Below, in pieces: positions 1 through 8,235 of a stretch of 16,864 bases of DNA (the stretch's first letter is position 1; every line of letters begins with the position of its first letter). The notes under the pieces were generated by a model, which saw nothing but the letters and a program-made list of their open reading frames with translations, was not told the DNA's origin and ran no database searches. This DNA is from Tardiphaga sp. (GTDB lineage Bacteria > Pseudomonadota > Alphaproteobacteria > Rhizobiales > Xanthobacteraceae), in assembly GCA_014377915.1 (NCBI GenBank), contig JACMOT010000155.1:1-16864 (forward strand). Direction: 5' to 3'. Position numbers and translations under genes: made by a program.

Positions 1-449
1 ACGCTGTTGACGCCGAGCGAGGTCGGCACCGCGAGCACGCTGGGCAGTTGCGTCAGCATGGTGATCGGCGCGAGGTCGGTATCGGGATTGTACGCCAGTC
101 TGGCAAACAGCAGCGTGTTGATGGCCAGCGGGCCGCCCAGCGAAATACCGATCGTGCTGCCGTCGGGCACCGATTTGGCGATAGCGTCGGTGCCGATATT
201 TCCGGAGGCGCCGGGCTTGTTCTCGATCACGAAATTGGTCGCGGGATAGCGCGCCTGCAGGCTGTCGCCGAGCACGCGGCCGATGATGTCGGGCGACGAG
301 CCGGCGCCGAATGGCACGATGATCCGCACCAGCTTCGGCGGCCATACTGGAGCAGCCCCTGTCTGCGCCTGGGCCGCGACAGGCAACCACAGCAGCGCCG
401 TCGCGGCCAGTGCCAGCCTGCATGCCCGTCCGATATGATTCCCCGGCAT
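1..449 (-). CDS. TctC/Bug-family periplasmic solute-binding protein (partial, N-terminal 149 residues)
   Basis: Reading the minus strand from the ATG at 449 gives an uninterrupted frame to the window edge; the C-terminal half lies outside. Residues 1-28 look like a Sec signal peptide (RACRLALAATALLWLPVAAQAQ), so the product is probably periplasmic. The family hallmarks are visible: VRIIVPFGAG (41-50) followed by SPDIIGRVLGD, VIENKPGASGNIGTDAIAKS (74-93) and PDGSTIGI. These are typical of the tripartite tricarboxylate transporter receptor (Bug) family, which binds carboxylates or other small organic acids; family members are usually about 320 residues. The start is supported by an AGGGGGA ribosome-binding sequence about 9 bases upstream. 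No TctA/TctB permease is visible, and many Bug proteins are orphans. The ligand cannot be predicted. The gene is divergent from the NnrU gene. Confidence 0.9.
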   Translation of the reverse strand, partial: MPGNHIGRACRLALAATALLWLPVAAQAQTGAAPVWPPKLVRIIVPFGAGSSPDIIGRVLGDSLQARYPATNFVIENKPGASGNIGTDAIAKSVPDGSTIGISLGGPLAINTLLFARLAYNPDTDLAPITMLTQLPSVLAVPTSLGVNS

Positions 450-565
450 TGCGCCCGTCCCCCTAAAAATGATACCCGGAACTAATAGGTCGGCCCCGGT
501 TCGCGGCGGACCATAATGGGAAATTCGAGGCCGGCAAATGGCCTCAAAGCCCGAAGGGAGATATC
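450..565. other. Divergent intergenic region between the TctC-like gene and the NnrU-family gene
   Basis: These 116 bases must hold the promoters of two divergent genes. The clear signals are the ribosome-binding sites: AGGGGGA for the minus-strand gene and GGGAG at 556-560 for the plus-strand gene. No convincing -35/-10 pair or operator palindrome was seen. Confidence 0.5.
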
Positions 566-1150
566 GTGGGACTGAGCGTGATGATCCTCGGCCTCGTGCT
601 GTTTCTCGGCGTGCACCTGGTATCGACCCGGCGCGACGTCCGCGCGCAGCTGATCGCGCGCTTCGGCGAGAGCGGCTACAAGCTCGGTTACGCGCTGATC
701 TCCGTGGCTGGCCTGGCGCTGATCGTCTGGGGCTTTGCCGCTTACCGTGCCACCGGCTGGATCGACGTCTGGACGCCGCCCAAGGCGATGCGACATATCG
801 CCGTCGCCCTGATGCTGCCGGCGGTGATCCTGCTGGTCACCGCCTATCTCCGCGGCCGCATCTACAGGGCCGTCAAACATCCGATGTTGACCGCGGTCAA
901 GCTGTGGGCGCTGGCGCACCTTCTCGCCAATGGCGATCTCGGCTCGATCATCCTGTTCGGCTCGTTCCTGGCGTGGGCGGTGATCGACCGCATCTCGCTG
1001 AAGCGTCGCACCGATCCGGGCAGCCCGCCGATCCCGGTCGGCGGCGTCGGCAATGACGCCATCGCGGTGGCGGTCGGCATCGTCGCCTATCTCGCGCTGG
1101 GCTTTGCGTTTCATCCGGTGGTGATCGGCGTCGCCGTCTTCGGAGCTTGA
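566..1150 (+). CDS. NnrU-family integral membrane protein
   Basis: A 194-residue hydrophobic protein starting at GTG 566, chosen because GGGAG at 556-560 lies five bases upstream. The opening segment ([20 protein letters not shown]), the following hydrophobic helices near 45-65, 78-95 and 115-135, and the last helix near 165-190 give about five membrane segments, as in the NnrU family. NnrU was named for a gene needed for nitric oxide and nitrite metabolism in a denitrifier, but most homologues sit away from denitrification genes, as here, and their biochemical role is unknown. The conserved segment [20 protein letters not shown] (112-131) carries the histidines expected of the family. The stop codon is two bases before the panB ATG, so the two are probably cotranscribed and translationally coupled. 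Family assignment is from motif recognition, not a search. Confidence 0.85.
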   Translation: MGLSVMILGLVLFLGVHLVSTRRDVRAQLIARFGESGYKLGYALISVAGLALIVWGFAAYRATGWIDVWTPPKAMRHIAVALMLPAVILLVTAYLRGRIYRAVKHPMLTAVKLWALAHLLANGDLGSIILFGSFLAWAVIDRISLKRRTDPGSPPIPVGGVGNDAIAVAVGIVAYLALGFAFHPVVIGVAVFGA

Positions 1151-1152
1151 AC

Positions 1153-2001
1153 ATGTCCGTACAGTCAGCGACCAGGCGCAAGACGGCGCCGGATATTTTC
1201 GCGCGCAAGAACGGCGAACCGATCGTGATGCTGACCTCGTATCACGCGCATACCGCGGCGCTGGTCGATCGCTATTGCGACGTCATCCTGGTCGGCGACT
1301 CGCTCGGCAATGTGATGCACGGCTTCGAGACCACGATCCCCGTGACCCTGGAGATGATGATCCTGCAGGGCCGCGCGGTGATGCGCGGCTCGCAGCTCGC
1401 ACTGGTCGTGGTCGACATGCCGTTCGGCTCCTATGAGGCCTCGAAGGAGCAGGCGTTTCATTCCGCCGCGCGGATTCTCAAGGAAACGCATTGCGGCGCG
1501 GTGAAGCTGGAAGGCGGCGCGCGGATGGCCGAGACCATCGCCTTTCTCACCGAGCGGGGCATTCCGGTGATGGGCCACATCGGTCTCACGCCGCAGTCGA
1601 TCAACACGCTGGGCTCGTTCCGCTCGCAGGGCCGCGCCGAGGCCGAGGCGCTGGCTCACGGCGAAAATGCGGGTGGCCCGATTCAGAACGATGCCATCGC
1701 CGTGGCACAGGCCGGCGCGTTCGCGGTGGTAATCGAGGCGGTCGCCGAGCCGCTGGCGCGAAAAATCACCGAGACTATTGCGATCCCGACCATCGGCATC
1801 GGCGCTTCCGTCGCTTGCGATGGTCAGGTGCTGGTGCTGGAAGACATGCTTGGCCTGTCAGCCCGGGTGCCGAAATTCGTCAAGCGCTACGGCAATCTCG
1901 GCCCGATGATCGAGGCCGCCATCGAAGGCTACGCCACCGACGTCCGTTCCCGCGCCTTTCCGGGGCCGGAACATGTCTACGGCGCCAAGCCGAAGGGCTG
2001 A
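1153..2001 (+). CDS. panB: 3-methyl-2-oxobutanoate hydroxymethyltransferase (ketopantoate hydroxymethyltransferase)
   Basis: PanB transfers a hydroxymethyl group from 5,10-methylene-tetrahydrofolate to 2-oxoisovalerate to make ketopantoate, the first committed step of pantothenate and coenzyme A synthesis in the cytoplasm. The 282-residue length is typical. Visible motifs include [13 protein letters not shown] (27-39), [11 protein letters not shown] with metal-ligand D49, [11 protein letters not shown] with D88, VKLEGG with E120, and VVIEAV with the likely catalytic E195; IPTIGIGAS and [13 protein letters not shown] complete the TIM-barrel signature. The ATG at 1153 is preferred over an in-frame TTG at 1147 because CGGAG (1141-1145) is well spaced for it. 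It directly follows the NnrU-family gene. No panC or panD is in the window. Confidence 0.97.
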   Translation: MSVQSATRRKTAPDIFARKNGEPIVMLTSYHAHTAALVDRYCDVILVGDSLGNVMHGFETTIPVTLEMMILQGRAVMRGSQLALVVVDMPFGSYEASKEQAFHSAARILKETHCGAVKLEGGARMAETIAFLTERGIPVMGHIGLTPQSINTLGSFRSQGRAEAEALAHGENAGGPIQNDAIAVAQAGAFAVVIEAVAEPLARKITETIAIPTIGIGASVACDGQVLVLEDMLGLSARVPKFVKRYGNLGPMIEAAIEGYATDVRSRAFPGPEHVYGAKPKG

Positions 2002-2077
2002 CCGGCGCTGACGCAGCCGTGAAGGAATTTACCGGCTTCCGCGGTGTAGAGTGCGGATGGACCCAAGGGAGCACGCC

Positions 2078-2326
2078 ATGAAATTTCAGGTGGGAGCGGC
2101 GATTGTCGCCGCGATCGTCGTCGGGAACTGCGCGGCGGAGTCCGCGCCGATCAAGAAGCACCGCAAGCCCGCGCAGCAGATCGTTCAGCCTGGGTCGGTC
2201 GCCAGCCCGTTCGACGCCGCGCGCGGCAATGCCGCTCTGGGCGGCAACAATGCCAATTCGGCTTCCGGCTCCAACAGCGCCAATGAAAATGCCAATGGGC
2301 GCTCGGGCGGCGGCTTCGGCGGCTAG
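2078..2326 (+). CDS. Small secreted Asn/Gly/Ser-rich protein of unknown function
   Basis: An 82-residue protein starting at ATG 2078, preceded by GGGAG with good spacing. Residues 1-20 (MKFQVGAAIVAAIVVGNCAA) form a signal peptide; a cysteine is present (VGNC) but the residue before it is Asn, which is poor for lipoprotein processing, so secretion is more likely than lipidation. The rest is a short basic segment (KKHRKP) followed by a low-complexity tail rich in Asn, Ser, Ala and Gly (NANSASGSNSANENANGRSG) ending in GGGFGG. No enzymatic domain is visible. It lies 76 bases after panB in the same direction and could share its transcript or have its own promoter. Codon use resembles the neighbours. 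I do not recognise the family. Confidence 0.7.
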   Translation: MKFQVGAAIVAAIVVGNCAAESAPIKKHRKPAQQIVQPGSVASPFDAARGNAALGGNNANSASGSNSANENANGRSGGGFGG

Positions 2327-2496
2327 GCTCATCCTTCGCTCCGGGGCCTGGTGAGCCGGTCGCGTTAACGCCTTGATCGCGCTGGCTTTGCCTTGTGGCT
2401 GCCATAACGCTAGGGTATCGCCGCCGCCATGCCGGGGCCACCGGTCCGGCGCCGCTCGGGGTCGAGCGCGGCCAAGTTTTGACGGGATGCCCTTAA
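2327..2496. other. Intergenic region upstream of the TPR-lipoprotein-der cluster
   Basis: These 170 bases probably contain the promoter of the downstream cluster. No strong -35/-10 pair, terminator with a T-run, or convincing small gene is visible. Confidence 0.4.
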
Positions 2497-3150
2497 GTGT
2501 CTGAACTCTTTAACGAAGTTGATGAAGACCTGCGTCGCGAGCGGCTCAAGAACCTTTGGGACCGCTATTCGCTGCTGATCATGGCCGTCGCGATTCTGAT
2601 CGTGGTCGGTGTTGGCGGCTGGCGCGCCTACAGCTATCTCGAGGGCAAGAAATCCGCCGAGGCCGGCGCGGCGTTTGATCGCGCGGCCGACCTGTCCGAA
2701 CAGGGCAAGCATGCCGAAGCCGAAGCGGCTTTCAGCAAGCTCGCCGCCGAGGCGCCAGCCGGCTACCGCACTCTGGCGCGGCTGCGCGCCGCGGCCGCCG
2801 CCGCCGCGCGCGATCCCGTCGCCGCCGTGAAGATGTATGACGAGATCGCCGCCGACCGCGGCGTCGCCATCACCGAACAGGATCTGGCCAGGATTCGGGC
2901 CGGCGCGCTGCTGATGGAAACCACGGCCTATGATGCGCTGCTGCCGCGACTCGAGCAGGCGACCACCATCACCGGCACCTACCGCCATTCCGCCCGCGAA
3001 TTGCTGGCGCTGTCGGCCTGGCGTGCCAATAACCCGGTGGCCACGCGACAGTGGCTGGACATGATCGCCAATGACGGCGAAACCCCGGCCAGCCTGCGGA
3101 CCCGCGCCGAGGCGCTGCAGGCCCTGTTGCCGCCTGTCGCCAAAAGCTGA
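2497..3150 (+). CDS. YfgM-like tetratricopeptide membrane-anchored protein
   Basis: A 217-residue protein starting at GTG 2497. It has an acidic N-terminus (SELFNEVDEDLRRERLKNLW), one membrane helix at about 25-43 (LLIMAVAILIVVGVGGW), and an alanine-rich helical C-terminal domain with TPR-like helix pairs (residues about 55-215). This is the architecture of the YfgM/TPR_21 family, membrane-anchored periplasmic proteins that in E. coli associate with the Sec translocon and periplasmic chaperones. The context supports this: der lies downstream, as in the yfgM-bamB-der arrangement. The ribosome-binding site is weak, so the GTG start rests mainly on the family-like N-terminal sequence. It is probably the first gene of an operon with the following lipoprotein gene, 29 bases downstream. 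Confidence 0.85.
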   Translation: MSELFNEVDEDLRRERLKNLWDRYSLLIMAVAILIVVGVGGWRAYSYLEGKKSAEAGAAFDRAADLSEQGKHAEAEAAFSKLAAEAPAGYRTLARLRAAAAAAARDPVAAVKMYDEIAADRGVAITEQDLARIRAGALLMETTAYDALLPRLEQATTITGTYRHSARELLALSAWRANNPVATRQWLDMIANDGETPASLRTRAEALQALLPPVAKS

Positions 3151-3179
3151 CCCCGACAAAGTTGAGTGAGAAGCCGTCC

Positions 3180-3734
3180 ATGCGCCCGATGCACCGCCTC
3201 GTCTCCGCTGCTGTCCTGATCGCGCTGTGCAGCGCATTGTCCGGCTGCGGCAGCATGTCCAGCTTCGACCCTGCCGATTTGCTGGACTTCCTCGACACCA
3301 AGAAGAAGCTGCCCGGCGACCGCAAACCGGTGTTCCCGGAAGGCGTCCCGGGCCTGCAGCAGGGCGTGCCCAAGGAACTGTACCGCGGCGGCAATTCCGA
3401 GCAGCCGCCGGCGCAGCCGCCGATCGCCGCCGCTCCGGCCGCGGCGCCCGAGCCGACAGCCAGCAAGTCAAAGTCGAAGGGACGGGTCAATGTCGGCACG
3501 GTGCGCAGCGCGCCGGCCGCCGAGGCGCCCGCAGCCGCCGACGAAGCTGCCATTGGCGAAGAGGGGGCTGCCGTCGCCGTGCCGGCCGAGCCGAAAGGTC
3601 GCAAGATTAACCGGCGCCGCACCACGGCACCGCCGGCCGATTCTTCGGCAGCGCCCGCCGAGCCGGCGCAGTCCGGCACCCCGGGCAGCCCGGCCTTCCC
3701 GGCTCCGGTGCAATCCGGCACCTTCTCGCGCTGA
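3180..3734 (+). CDS. Small Pro/Ala-rich lipoprotein in the bamB position upstream of der
   Basis: A 184-residue protein. The ATG at 3180 is preferred over an in-frame TTG at 3162; an ATG at 3189 is also possible. The signal sequence HRLVSAAVLIALCSALSGCG ends in a clear lipobox (LSGC), so the product should be a lipoprotein. After the lipidated cysteine comes a short conserved-looking segment (DLLDFLDTKKKLPGDRKPVF, then PEGVPGLQQGVPKELY), then a long disordered Ala/Pro region with basic patches (SKSKSKG, KGRKINRRR). There are no PQQ/beta-propeller repeats. In many proteobacteria this position between the YfgM-like gene and der is held by BamB; this protein is far too short to be BamB. The lysine/arginine patches might contact peptidoglycan or membrane, but that is speculation. 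Confidence 0.8.
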   Translation: MRPMHRLVSAAVLIALCSALSGCGSMSSFDPADLLDFLDTKKKLPGDRKPVFPEGVPGLQQGVPKELYRGGNSEQPPAQPPIAAAPAAAPEPTASKSKSKGRVNVGTVRSAPAAEAPAAADEAAIGEEGAAVAVPAEPKGRKINRRRTTAPPADSSAAPAEPAQSGTPGSPAFPAPVQSGTFSR

Positions 3735-3793
3735 GTTAGCCGTTTTCGGCTGATCGCATTGACATGCGTCCGTTAAAGGGCGCACGGAACAGC

Positions 3794-5182
3794 ATGTCTT
3801 TCACCATTGCCATTATCGGCCGACCCAATGTCGGCAAATCCACGCTGTTCAACCGTCTGGTCGGGCAGAAGCTCGCGCTTGTCGATGATACGCCCGGCGT
3901 CACCCGCGATCGCCGCGAGGGCGAGGGCAAGCTCGGCGACCTCGAATTCACGCTGATCGATACCGCCGGCCTCGACGAGGGTCCGAAGGGTTCGCTGACG
4001 GCGCGGATGCAGGAACAGACCGAGACCGCGATCGGGCTCGCCGACGCGCTGATGTTCGTGATCGACGCCCGTGCCGGCCTGACCCCGAACGACCGCGCCT
4101 TTGCCGATTTCGCCCGCCGCGCCAACAAGCCGGTGGTGCTGGTCGCCAACAAGTCCGAGGGCAAACATGGTGAAGTCGGCGCCATGGAATCCTACGCGCT
4201 CGGATTGGGCGAGCCGATCCAGATCTCCGCCGAGCACGGCGAGGGCCTCAGCGACCTGTATGATTCGCTGCGCGACCTGATGCCGGAGCCACCCGCCGAC
4301 GTCGAGGATTTCGACGATGACGACATCATCGAGTCCGAGGAAGACATCGCCAAGCGACCGATCCGGGTTGCCATCGTCGGCCGGCCCAATGCCGGCAAGT
4401 CGACCACCATCAATTATCTGCTGGGTGAGGAGCGGCTGCTGACCTCGCCGGAAGCCGGCACGACACGGGACTCGATCTCGGTCGAACTCAATTTCAAGGG
4501 CCGCGAATTCCGCATCTTCGACACCCCCGGGCTGCGCCGCCGCTCGCGGATCGAGGAGAAGCTGGAAAAACTGTCGGTCGCCGACGCGCTGCGGGCGATC
4601 CGTTTCGCCGAAGTCGTGGTGCTGATGATGGATTCGCAGACCAAGTTCGAGGAGCAGGACCTGCGGATCGCCAATCTGATCGAGCGCGAAGGCCGCGCCT
4701 TGGTGGTGGCGGTCAACAAATGGGACCTGATGGGCCAGAAGGCCAGTCTGGTCGCGGATTTACGCACCGACGTGGACCAGATGCTGCCGCAGGTGAAGGG
4801 CGTGCCGATCGTGGCGATCTCCGGCCTGATGGGCGAGGGGGTCGAGAAGCTGATGAAGGCGATCGAGGATTCCTACGCCATCTGGAACCGGCGTGTGCCG
4901 ACGGCGTCGCTGAACCGCTGGTTCGAGCAGGCGGTCGACGCCAACCCGCCGCCGGCGGTATCGGGTCGCCGCCTCAAGCTGAATTATGCGACCCAGGCCA
5001 AGGCGCGGCCGCCAAGCTTCATCGTGTTCTGCTCGCGCGCCGACGCGGTGCCGGAATCCTATCTGCGCTACCTCGTCAACAGTATCCGTGTGTTCTTCGT
5101 CATGCCGGGCACCCCGATCCGCATCAATCTGCGCGAAAAGGCCAATCCCTTCGCGCACAAGCGCAAGCGCCCGACGCGGTAG
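3794..5182 (+). CDS. der: Ribosome-biogenesis GTPase Der (EngA)
   Basis: Der is an essential double-GTPase that helps assemble the 50S ribosomal subunit. The 462-residue protein has two tandem G domains. The first has P-loop GRPNVGKST (9-17), DTPG in the switch I region, DTAG (G3) and NKSE (G4). The second starts near residue 194 with GRPNAGKST, then [10 protein letters not shown] and NKWD. A C-terminal KH-like domain includes [20 protein letters not shown] and ends in a basic tail (AHKRKRPTR). An acidic linker ([15 protein letters not shown]) separates the G domains. The ATG at 3794 ([17 protein letters not shown]) is the family-typical start; an in-frame ATG at 3764 would add ten atypical residues. 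It follows the lipoprotein gene by 59 bases, probably in one transcription unit. Confidence 0.97.
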   Translation: MSFTIAIIGRPNVGKSTLFNRLVGQKLALVDDTPGVTRDRREGEGKLGDLEFTLIDTAGLDEGPKGSLTARMQEQTETAIGLADALMFVIDARAGLTPNDRAFADFARRANKPVVLVANKSEGKHGEVGAMESYALGLGEPIQISAEHGEGLSDLYDSLRDLMPEPPADVEDFDDDDIIESEEDIAKRPIRVAIVGRPNAGKSTTINYLLGEERLLTSPEAGTTRDSISVELNFKGREFRIFDTPGLRRRSRIEEKLEKLSVADALRAIRFAEVVVLMMDSQTKFEEQDLRIANLIEREGRALVVAVNKWDLMGQKASLVADLRTDVDQMLPQVKGVPIVAISGLMGEGVEKLMKAIEDSYAIWNRRVPTASLNRWFEQAVDANPPPAVSGRRLKLNYATQAKARPPSFIVFCSRADAVPESYLRYLVNSIRVFFVMPGTPIRINLREKANPFAHKRKRPTR

Positions 5183-5192
5183 CGGTAGTTCA

Positions 5193-5323
5193 GGTCCCGG
5201 ACGCGGCGCGCTTGCGCTGCTCCGCGAGTCGGGACCTCATTAAACTCCTTAGTTCTTTCGCGGTCCCGGCCCCGCAGCGCACGACGCCGGCAAGGGGCGT
5301 CGCGCTGCGCTGCGTCCGGGACA
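5193..5323. repeat. Intergenic palindromic element with perfect 11-bp terminal arms
   Basis: GTCCCGGACGC at 5194-5204 is the exact reverse complement of GCGTCCGGGAC at 5312-5322. Between the arms are GC-rich sub-repeats (GCGCTTGCGCTGC and GCGCTGCGCTGC) around an AT-richer centre. It fills the gap between two convergent genes, der and the reductase gene, leaving about 10-15 bases on each side. It resembles the dispersed intergenic repeats of Bradyrhizobium and relatives and may also end transcription from both sides. Repetitive status is inferred. Confidence 0.65.
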
Positions 5324-5336
5324 AGTGGAAATCCGG

Positions 5337-6353
5337 TTACGCCTCCACCTCGCGTTTGCCGCTGAACCATTGCGCCACCCAGGACGTGGACGGCTGCAGC
5401 GGCGGCGAGTGGTCCGATACGAACGGGTCCGTGTAGCACCGGGCACCGGCCAGCCGCGCCGTGTTGGCGATGGTCTTGGTCATCGCCGGCGCGCCGGCGG
5501 TGTAGACGATGTCGGTATCCCGCAATTCCGGCATGTAATCTGTCGGTCGACCGCAGCGGATCACGTCGGATACCGTCTGCCGCTCGGAGACGACCGGGAT
5601 GATGGTGACGTTGGGAAACGCCGCCAGTCGGCCCAGCGCACGATGCATGTACATCGCGCGCATCGAGCGCGACGAAATGATGAATACAAGTTCGCGGGTC
5701 GGCCGTTCGCGGATCGCCGCCACCGCGACCGACCACATCGGGGCGAAGCCGGTACCACTCGAAATCAGCACCATGCGGCCTGGGTGATCGGGCCGGAAAT
5801 AGGCGGTACCAAGCGGGCCGGTGATGTTGACGCGATGCCCGACGGTAATCTGTTTGCCGAGCGCCGATGACACCATCCCGCCCTTGACGGTGCGGATGTG
5901 GAAATTCAGCAACCGGTCCTTGGCGCCGCCTTCGAGCGGAAAGGTCGGACTGTAGCAGCGGGCCGGGAAGCCGCGGAACTGCACCTTGCAATACTGGCCC
6001 GGCAGGAATTCGAACGGCTTGGGCACTTCCAACTGCGCGCCGAAGACGTCGGCGGCGAGCTTTCCGAGATTTCGGAGCTTCGCCGTGGTCGACACGATGG
6101 GCGGGACTTCCTCGGTGGCGATCTCGAGATCGGAAATCACGCGGGCCTGGCAGGCGTGGGTGACATCCTCGTTGCTGTCCTGGCCGCCATAGACCTGGCC
6201 CTTCACCACATTGACCCGGCAGGCGCCGCAGATGCCGGCGCGACAATCATGCGGGATATCGACGCCGTTCATCAGCGCGGAATCCAGCAGCAGGTCCCCG
6301 CAATTGGCAAAGAAGGACTGGTCGTTGAAGGTTACTTTGCAGATCTTCGCCAT
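5337..6353 (-). CDS. 2Fe-2S/FAD/NAD(P)H oxidoreductase (ferredoxin-NADP reductase superfamily)
   Basis: A 338-residue electron-transfer protein with three modules. Residues 1-90 are a plant-type ferredoxin domain with cluster ligands C37, C42, C45 (CRAGICGAC) and C68. About 95-185 is the FAD-binding barrel with RCYS (132-135) and GPLGTAYF. About 190-338 is the NAD(P)-binding domain with SSGTGFAP (198-205), TAGAPAM and the C-terminal YTDPF found in reductases of this group, such as phenol hydroxylase and CDP-glucoseen reductases. It would move electrons between NAD(P)H, FAD and the 2Fe-2S centre. The ATG at 6353 follows the stop of the cytochrome b/haem protein by one base, so the two are translationally coupled and that protein is the likely partner. 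A longer reading to 6461 would overlap the upstream gene and is rejected. The direction of electron flow cannot be read from the sequence. Confidence 0.92.
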   Translation of the reverse strand: MAKICKVTFNDQSFFANCGDLLLDSALMNGVDIPHDCRAGICGACRVNVVKGQVYGGQDSNEDVTHACQARVISDLEIATEEVPPIVSTTAKLRNLGKLAADVFGAQLEVPKPFEFLPGQYCKVQFRGFPARCYSPTFPLEGGAKDRLLNFHIRTVKGGMVSSALGKQITVGHRVNITGPLGTAYFRPDHPGRMVLISSGTGFAPMWSVAVAAIRERPTRELVFIISSRSMRAMYMHRALGRLAAFPNVTIIPVVSERQTVSDVIRCGRPTDYMPELRDTDIVYTAGAPAMTKTIANTARLAGARCYTDPFVSDHSPPLQPSTSWVAQWFSGKREVEA

Positions 6354-6354
6354 G

Positions 6355-8235
6355 TTACTCAAGCTCCAGACGGATGGGTCGGACGTGTCTCGTATGTTCG
6401 ATACGGCTATGGTCGAAGGCGGCGACGCGCATCGAGACACCACTCTTGATCGGCACGTCATATTGGCTGCCGGTATCGAGGCGTCGCGTTACTTCCAGAG
6501 ACCAGTAGCCAGAGGCCCAGCGCGCCGCGCAGCGGATGTCAGCGCGATCGCCGCTGTAGTTTCCGGCGACCACGACGCCGGGAAGCACGGTACCCCTGGC
6601 AATGCGGCGATCGCGCTCGGGATCGTACGGCATCGAATCTTCCTCGGTCATGTACCAGCGCGCCCGCTCGCTCTCGCCCCGATTGGGGTCGGCATCGATC
6701 TGTCCCAGCGCGAAGGTCGTCGCGGCAACGTCCTTCGGTAGCCGCCGCGGCGTCAGGGTCATATCGTCGTCGTCGGCGGCGTGGCCCAGCGGCAGGAAGT
6801 TGTCGGCATAATTGGTGCTGCCGGGATCGGGCGCGAAGCCGCCGCGGTACGCCGGCGTGGCGTTGCTGACCTGTTGCGGCGCCTCGAGCGGCGGGCCGAA
6901 ATGCATGTCATCCATCCAGCCAACTGGGCCGCTGCTGGTCGCCTTCCACAGCCACACGTCGGCATAGCCGCCACCGGTGTAATGCAGGCCGCGGCCTGTC
7001 GTGGTTGCCGGCGCTCCGGCGAGCGGGCGCGGTCCGGCATGGAACGTGTTGTCGCCGGCCAGCACCCCGCTGGAGGGGGTGAACAACACGGATAATTTGT
7101 CTTCGGAGAGCTGTTGCCTGTCGGCGTTCGCTCCATCGGGATGAAGCAGTTGCCATCCCATATCGGTCTTGATCAGCGGCATCTGCTTCAGCGAGCGGGT
7201 CGGATCGCTCCAGGTAAACAGGAAATAGGCGTTCGATCCGTCGTGCACGGCGCGGATGTCGATCCGGGTTTCGCCGCCGCCGTCAAAATTCGCACCATGG
7301 GTGGTCACAACCGAAAACGGCTTGGCGGTTCTCCAGGCCTTGTCGGAGGTGTCGCCATCGATCAATGGGATATCAATACGGCGAATTCGATGAATGTGAA
7401 GCGTGTCGGTGGCTCCACTGTCCGCTGCGATCAGCAGCCCGCCGCTGGCCAGTGCCACGGCCGCGGCCACCGCGAACGGGTTGGACTGCACGATGGAAGA
7501 TCGTCGCGGCGGTGGACGATTGTGTATATCCATGCGCGGCGAAGAAGCTGATGACGGTACCGAAGCGAAAGGATCGTATGGGCGCGAAGCATCCCGTGGC
7601 TCGGGCTCCGGCTCGGCGGGCTGCAGCCGCGTCTCGTTGGCGGCGGTCTGTTCCACCAGCAGCAGCATCAGTTCAACGGCGTCTAGCGGGGCAGGCGGCC
7701 GGGTCAGCGGCGCCGGCCGCATGATCCGGAGCAGCTGCGCGACACCGCCCGCGGCGTAATGCGAGAGCACATGCAGTAGCAAAAATCCCGGCAGCACCCA
7801 GCTCGCGTACCAGTGCAGCAGCAACGCATCGGTGCCGGCACTGTAGCTAAGATAGAGAGAGCCGCCGGTGACGATCAGCACCAGCATGCTGATAAAGAAC
7901 ACCCAGTACAGGATGACGTTGAAGGCCCCCCACCGCGCCGAACCGCCGCGCCGCAGGCTTTGCAACCGGGTGGCGTCGAGTTCGACGCGGCGCTTCAGCC
8001 CGGATTTCACAAGATAGATGATATAGGCCACCGTCACCGTGGCGAGGATGACACCGGCTTGCATATGCAGGGTCCAGGCGCTCTGTTGCGGCAGCAGGCC
8101 GTCAAGACGATTGATCCAGGCTCGCCCCGGCGTCTCGGTGGCGATCCGAAGGCCGGTCATGAAGGCGACCCCCAGAGCCGCCACCAGAATCCAGTGCAGG
8201 ACCACCGTCCCATAGTCCGTCTTGCGTGTTCTCAT
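6355..8235 (-). CDS. Fusion of cytochrome b561-like membrane domain and ethylbenzene-dehydrogenase-type haem-binding domain
   Basis: A 626-residue protein. Residues 1-175 hold four membrane helices (about 10-30, 55-76, 105-130, 145-162) with candidate haem-ligand histidines H14 (VLHW), H57 (LHMQAG), H141 (LHWYASW) and H155/H159 (LLLHVLSHY), as in bacterial cytochrome b561/b6-like proteins. A Pro/Glu-rich linker (about 176-250) leads to a fifth hydrophobic segment (254-271). Residues about 287-622 match the pattern of ethylbenzene dehydrogenase gamma-like haem domains: IPLIDGDTSDKAWRTAKPF, DIRAVHDGSNAYFLFTWSDP, a lysine/methionine-containing region (LKQMPLIKTDMGW), and a closing R-x-I-E-H-T-R-H-V-R-P. 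No CXXCH c-type haem motif is present. The ATG at 8235 is chosen because the membrane domain begins there. It is followed immediately by the reductase gene. The likely role is a membrane redox conduit; the substrate is unknown. Confidence 0.85.
   Translation of the reverse strand: MRTRKTDYGTVVLHWILVAALGVAFMTGLRIATETPGRAWINRLDGLLPQQSAWTLHMQAGVILATVTVAYIIYLVKSGLKRRVELDATRLQSLRRGGSARWGAFNVILYWVFFISMLVLIVTGGSLYLSYSAGTDALLLHWYASWVLPGFLLLHVLSHYAAGGVAQLLRIMRPAPLTRPPAPLDAVELMLLLVEQTAANETRLQPAEPEPEPRDASRPYDPFASVPSSASSPRMDIHNRPPPRRSSIVQSNPFAVAAAVALASGGLLIAADSGATDTLHIHRIRRIDIPLIDGDTSDKAWRTAKPFSVVTTHGANFDGGGETRIDIRAVHDGSNAYFLFTWSDPTRSLKQMPLIKTDMGWQLLHPDGANADRQQLSEDKLSVLFTPSSGVLAGDNTFHAGPRPLAGAPATTTGRGLHYTGGGYADVWLWKATSSGPVGWMDDMHFGPPLEAPQQVSNATPAYRGGFAPDPGSTNYADNFLPLGHAADDDDMTLTPRRLPKDVAATTFALGQIDADPNRGESERARWYMTEEDSMPYDPERDRRIARGTVLPGVVVAGNYSGDRADIRCAARWASGYWSLEVTRRLDTGSQYDVPIKSGVSMRVAAFDHSRIEHTRHVRPIRLELE

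Noticed and set aside
478..501. Possible EcfG general-stress promoter (GGAAC then GTT) upstream of the NnrU gene
   Set aside because: The -10-like element is GGTT rather than CGTT and spacing to it is short, so the match is no better than chance.
5068..6246. Alternative minus-strand frame overlapping the reductase and der genes
   Set aside because: It contradicts the well-supported ferredoxin-reductase and der genes and is Arg-rich without domains.
6355..7533. Separate gene for the ethylbenzene-dehydrogenase-like domain starting at ATG 7533
   Set aside because: No ribosome-binding site precedes this ATG and the frame is continuous with the cytochrome b domain, so a fusion is simpler.
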